This document shows positions 59,532 through 64,000 of a stretch of DNA of 64,000 nt, piece after piece. The stretch is from Paragonimus skrjabini miyazakii. Lineage: Eukaryota; Platyhelminthes; Trematoda; Plagiorchiida; Troglotrematidae. Where the stretch lies: assembly GCA_014338405.1 (NCBI GenBank), contig JTDE01000428.1:2342-66341 (forward strand), read 5' to 3'. The notes below the pieces were generated by a model. That model ran no database searches, had not been told where the DNA came from, and worked only from the letters and a program-made list of their open reading frames with translations. The translations under genes were made by a program, and so were the position numbers. The number at the start of each line of letters is the position of its first letter. Position 1 is the stretch's first letter.

Positions 59532-62282
59532 CTGATAAACAGTCTATCATATAAGACACTCTCAGCACTTTTACGGGCATTTACGCTCAGCCATAGCCAT
59601 AAGTGCTTCTCTGTAAGCACAAGCTTTGTCACACGGACAACTGAAGTCGCAGATCATGGTACGTTTCGAGCAGAACTAACGGCACTGATTCATGGATCTG
59701 TTGAAGCCTATGCCAACCGCAGTAAGGTTACTAACACCACGAAATTAAAATGATTGTTTTCTTGACCCTATTATCAAGTATCGAATTACCTCGGTGAGAT
59801 TACATAAGTGGAATGCATTAAGTGATTCTTGTCAATAGATAAATAAATCGATCCTCAATGTACCATTAGACAGTGGTCTGAGATACATTTGCTCCTGAGA
59901 TAGTCCAGTGACAACTGGATAGGTTAGCATTAGACTTCTGTTACTTTAATTACCTCCGTCTGTCTGTCTGTCTGGTAGTAACTAGCTTGCATGTGGCCCA
60001 TCAAGTTACAAACAGGTAAATGATTTGTAGTGTAAAACGAGAAAAGCATACTCGGTCGTGTAGATTATAACATATGTAATGAACAGTTCCTACAAAACTT
60101 TTCATGGCTTTCCTTTTGAAGGAACATTTACTGTATGCACACTACTCAAAACATTACCACATACTGTAAGAAGTTTTACAGTCAATTAAATCTCCGTTAT
60201 TCTGCGTACATTCACTATACTTTTGGACATTAGCTGACTTTTAATCGTTCTAATCAGTTTATTCTACAAATGCACACGTTCAAATGTTTGGACACTGGTA
60301 CTCTAACCGCTCATTGTTCACGATTTGCTCTACCAAAACTATAAAACTAGTTTTGCGCTCTACGATGTTATGTCTAGTTGTTTATTGAACTCGAACTGTA
60401 CGTGGTATTTATAAACATACCCTTGACCAGATTTGGTACACTATCAAGTGCAGTTTAAATGTCTAGCTGCTTAAGAGGACCGTTTCGAATAACTATCGTG
60501 TATATTAGTGTGTAGTTGTGACCGGAAACCAGTCGTACATGGTTTTGTTACAGTTTGTCGCGAAAATGGATCCCACGTTTGAATGAACAACTTATGAACC
60601 ACGTAAATGCTACACTGGTTTAAAACATACGTTATCATACAGAACTAACTATGAATGATCGCAGGTAGCGTTGCCTAACTGTTGAATCTGTCTATAACAT
60701 GGGATGCATATCATGACGTACAAAATAGACGGGAGATACGGTGTGCACTGGAAACAATTTCAATGGCAACACACTTCACGATTGATTGAAATTAACATGA
60801 GAAGTGTTTTATAGGACTGGAGTGACACCTACGTGTACTGTTTATCACAGAAGTGATCTTTCAGCAGTACGAAAACTCAACAACTGGTGTTGGTAAACCT
60901 ATAGACAGGAACCCCCATATACATCATAAAAGTACAGGAACTCCACAACTCGACTTGCAGTATCGTAACTAGGGTCTTTCAAACAACATTCGAACTTGTT
61001 TGTCATCGAGATTTTGTGAAAATTTCAAACGTGGAAATTGCAAACTAAGTGTTTACATATGTGAACGGGACGTGAGAATTCTGATGATGGACAGTTTTAA
61101 CTTGTCTATAAATTGTACAGTCATTCCTGGCTGACATCGGTGAATTATACACAATATCTTAATAGATATTCGTGAAGCTTTCCTTAATGAAATCTGTCTC
61201 ATTAACTGTAGTTCTTAATGTCGTCCGCATCGTTGTTCCAGTTTGCCGTTCTTCTCATACAGAAGGCATGAATCTTACCGAAGTATGCCACAGACGTACA
61301 ATTGGACAAGTTATCGGTTTGAGAAAACTCCCTCCTCACACACTTAACGCGTAATATGGTATTTAAATATAAGAGGGGACAAACGTTTCACACGAACGCC
61401 TCAACACATGCAGTCATCCACTAACAGACATCTGCCCAACAAGCCAAATTTAATGGGTGATAAATTGTGTCTTGAAACTAGAACAACGAGTGGACAACCT
61501 AATACAACCATAGCATGTTTTGTAAGTAGAATATGTTCTCAACTCTGACAAAGCTATTACGTGGGTTTAGTTTCAAAAGTCTATTTAGTCGGCACATACA
61601 TGGGCTCTATCTCTGTTAAAGATTTCCGGAAACATTCCAAACACACTCCGACAAGTCATTATATATGTGTTTCTATCGAAATATTGCCCCAATGAACTGT
61701 TAATGTTGAATGCTATGCTTTCCCTATCGCCGAGTGATTAGAAGCGGAACACAGTTCATTCGACGATCAACGCTCCAATCCTGAGATAAAAGTGAAGAAC
61801 TTCCAGAACATTTTTCTCACACACAAAAGAAGGTCATGCATGCAAATCACATTGAGAAAATTTTATTGCTACAATATTATCTATCAGCTTTATTTGAAAT
61901 TAAAGTAATCGGGGTGAAGGTGGGGGAGTGGTGTGTGAGTTCACTTAAGCCAATATTTAACAAACTCAGAGATCCCGTGTGTTGTCCAGTGCACTACAAC
62001 AAGCTAAATTAAAATAATCCAATTTTAAGGAGGATTTAATAAACTGAACTGAGAACTCTAAACTAACACTGAAGCAAACCATAGTCCCATAGATGGTCAC
62101 AAAGATCAGTAGCCGAATGGATCGAACGAGATAGTAATTTTTAATCTGAATATTCGTTTTAAATGTTATCTTAATATGTGCATGTGTGCAAACACAGTTC
62201 TCACGTTTGTTCCAGAACGGCTACCATAACCTGTGACAGTAGCGAGTAAAATAGTACATATAATTTGATTAAAAGATACACG
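59532..62282. other. Stretch without recognised gene
   Basis: AT-rich. A short (TCTG)n run occurs near 59955-59975. A + frame at 61172-61354 is unrecognised. A weak A-box-like sequence near 61733 lacks a credible tRNA fold. Confidence 0.35.
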
Positions 62283-62465
62283 ATGAGTCAGCAATCATAC
62301 GGTGGCATGTCACAAACTGATACAACAGTTCCGACCAGCTATATGGACGATCGCTGGGTTTCTAAGCTCAATAAGCGCGACAGTCAAAGTTTTCCTCCTC
62401 ATAATCACTCACAGTTTGTTATTATCCCCCCCATGAACATGACACATTGTGACAAACGTCAGTAG
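62283..62465 (+). CDS. Candidate small coding exon starting with ATG
   Basis: From an ATG at 62283 a 60-codon frame reads MSQQSYGGMSQTDTTVPTSY, MDDRWVSKLNKRDSQSFPP and a proline- and histidine-containing end before TAG at 62463-62465. The hydrophilic composition and the local rise in GC suit a protein N terminus. A donor-like gag/gtaaga lies 35 bases after the stop, so an upstream donor or a frame change would be needed for a longer product. The gene would continue to the right. No family is recognised. Confidence 0.3.
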   Translation: MSQQSYGGMSQTDTTVPTSYMDDRWVSKLNKRDSQSFPPHNHSQFVIIPPMNMTHCDKRQ

Positions 62466-63226
62466 AAGAAAAGGAGGACAGATAGACGGCTGGAGAAACG
62501 AGGTAAGAACGATCTACAGAAGTGGCTGTGGTATCAGTAAGTCAATCAGACAGTAACTTTGCATCCAATCAATCAAATCTCGGTGTCATCGATCATCAGA
62601 CATTTGGCTCAGAACAGAAACACTGCTGAAGCTGCTGCATCGTTCCATGTGACCACAACGTACAACTGGGCGAAACTTCCCAGGGTTATTGAGGCCTGGC
62701 TAATAACTCGACAAAAGTAGCCGTTGTGCGCCCAGAAACACTCAGCAGTTACAACACGCTTGTCGTTATTTTCCTAAAGAGCGCCTAGGTAGACTGAGGA
62801 ATTCACAGGCATTTTAACCAACTCCTTATTTTAATGTTTTATCGTTCAAAATCCCCCAAAATCAACCGTTATTCTAAACTACTTATGAGTAACGTGGCAT
62901 TAGTTATCCAAAATCAAGATCACAACAGATGACTGAAAGAATGGTAACGAAGACGCAGTATTCAAACATCAGACGACTAATTTTAGTTATAGATTTATTG
63001 GAAATGAATCTATCAACGAACGTTACAGATTGTGCCTATGAGGCCTATAGATGGACGGTTATTGTGTACTTATTATTTTGATAGAATCTGACTGCATGTG
63101 GTCCATCAAATGTGTACGTGAGAGATCGAGACATTTTCTGATTCAGCGACAAATTCTTCAGTTATTGAACAAAGTCTACTGAGGGGCAAAAAGCTTGGTT
63201 GTCTCCAATATTTGACTTTACTAGAG
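62466..63226. other. Stretch without recognised gene
   Basis: Nothing recognised; an intron if the flanking candidate exons are real. Confidence 0.3.
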
Positions 63227-63334
63227 ATGAATATCATCTTACTGCTCGACATTCGAGTCACAAACCTCTCACGTCGTCCAGTCAGTGATCCCAGGTCAAA
63301 TATGGCCAAATTGAAACTAAATGAATGCTCCATT
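63227..63334 (+). CDS. Candidate exon with consensus donor, unknown protein
   Basis: An acceptor-like tttgactttactagag precedes 36 open codons (MNIILLLDIRVTNLSRRP, then a basic end) and a consensus donor ATT/GTAAGT at 63335. The opposite strand has a 95-codon open frame over the same bases (63106-63393, ending SENVSISHVHI), so which strand codes, if either, is unclear. Confidence 0.2.
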
Positions 63335-64000
63335 GTAAGTAAAATCCAATACAGACTTGTTCTGCGTTGGTACTTGTTTCGATTGGTCAACATTGGACCT
63401 GAGCGCTGAACTCACGTTGAGCTTATCATCACAACATACCACTGTCGAAAGTCGAACTACTATTCAGCAGGTAACCAGCATAATACCCCATACTCCGCGG
63501 ATCTTGTTCTACTTATCTGACAATTCACACAGTCAGCAAGATTTATTAACTGGGTAACGTAGATTGTGGGTTTCTGTCTTACATATTCACGATTACGTTA
63601 GGTAGACGTTTATTCACTGATCGGTGAACAGCATCAAGTAGGTGATCGATGGTGGCGAAGTTTATAGATTTCCCAGTAGTGCCCAATACAATACTAGATC
63701 TCAGATAGTGATGTGTAGTTTCGGGTCAACAATCCACGGTAGTACGAAACTCTGAAATTATCGATTCAGATGCCCCACAGTATTTAACCCACGCTGATCT
63801 ATCATTTGTATGCTTAATCTAGCGCAATGAAGTTTGTCTCCACATCTTGCTCGGCATGATAAACAATTCTTTGTAAACCATTATCATCAAATTGCATCTT
63901 TGTTTCTTATCCATATTCAGCTTCCATTTATCATGCTGCCGCCAGCAAGATTTGAGAGGAACAACTTTGAATATGTTTAGCACCAAGAATATGTACAGCT
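63335..64000. other. Stretch without recognised gene
   Basis: A + frame at 63357-63557 with an internal CAG/GTAACC is unrecognised. Nothing else seen. Confidence 0.3.

Noticed and set aside
61730..61790. tRNA-like A-box (cgccgagtgattagaagcg)
   Set aside because: The B-box is poor and I could not fold acceptor, anticodon and T stems, so I do not call a tRNA.
1..64000. Bacterial operons, CRISPR arrays, phage or defence systems
   Set aside because: Spliced genes, eukaryotic retroelements and lack of dense coding rule out a prokaryotic region; no spaced direct-repeat array was seen.

Overview
This is eukaryotic DNA: interrupted genes with GT-AG introns, long non-coding stretches, decayed retroelements and two assembly gaps (134 N at 27512-27645, 100 N at 48128-48227). 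The retroelements (Penelope-like elements with GIY-YIG endonucleases, and non-LTR elements with APE-type endonucleases) together with the AT-leaning large introns suggest a flatworm, most likely a digenean fluke. That placement is inference from element style, not a species call.

The only gene I can name with high confidence is the 3' two-thirds of an animal-type transketolase on the + strand. Five exons (6359-6707, 11468-11789, 11960-12174, 15339-15561, 17388-17572) join in frame into 430 residues ending at a TAA stop at 17570-17572. The residues expected for thiamine diphosphate and phosphate binding are present, including the glutamine that marks animal enzymes. The N-terminal third, which carries most of the pyrophosphate-binding domain, was not found in the 6.3 kb upstream and probably lies outside the window.

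Transketolase introns host transposons. The 4.8-kb first intron holds an antisense Penelope-like element (about 9410-10760), and the third holds an antisense non-LTR reverse transcriptase fragment (about 13311-13710). On the opposite strand there is a convincing coiled-coil exon (20223-20349) and a phase-compatible candidate terminal exon (16308-16448) inside transketolase intron 4. Together they raise the possibility of an antisense gene overlapping the transketolase 3' end.

From about 20 kb to the end the window is mostly non-coding, with dead mobile elements: non-LTR fragments near 1.5-2.3, 26.2-26.9, 27.6-28.6, 34.7-35.3, 40.1-41.1 and 47.6-48.5 kb, a nearly full-length but broken 3.2-kb non-LTR element at 55.5-58.7 kb, a second Penelope-like fragment at 39.2-39.8 kb, and several copies of a tRNA-derived SINE near 24.0, 27.4, 49.5 and 49.7 kb. 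There are two short tandem duplications (142 bp at 38.3 kb and 166 bp at 55.0 kb). A few further segments look like exons (31.5, 44.1, 59.4, 62.3 and 63.2 kb) but I cannot assign them to a gene.

I saw no CRISPR array, no rRNA, no confident tRNA and no evidence of a new multi-gene system. The observations most worth checking are the possible antisense overlap at transketolase, the exact 264-bp contig overlap flanking the 100-N gap, the SINE inverted pair, and a decayed coding repeat shared by the two ends of the window.
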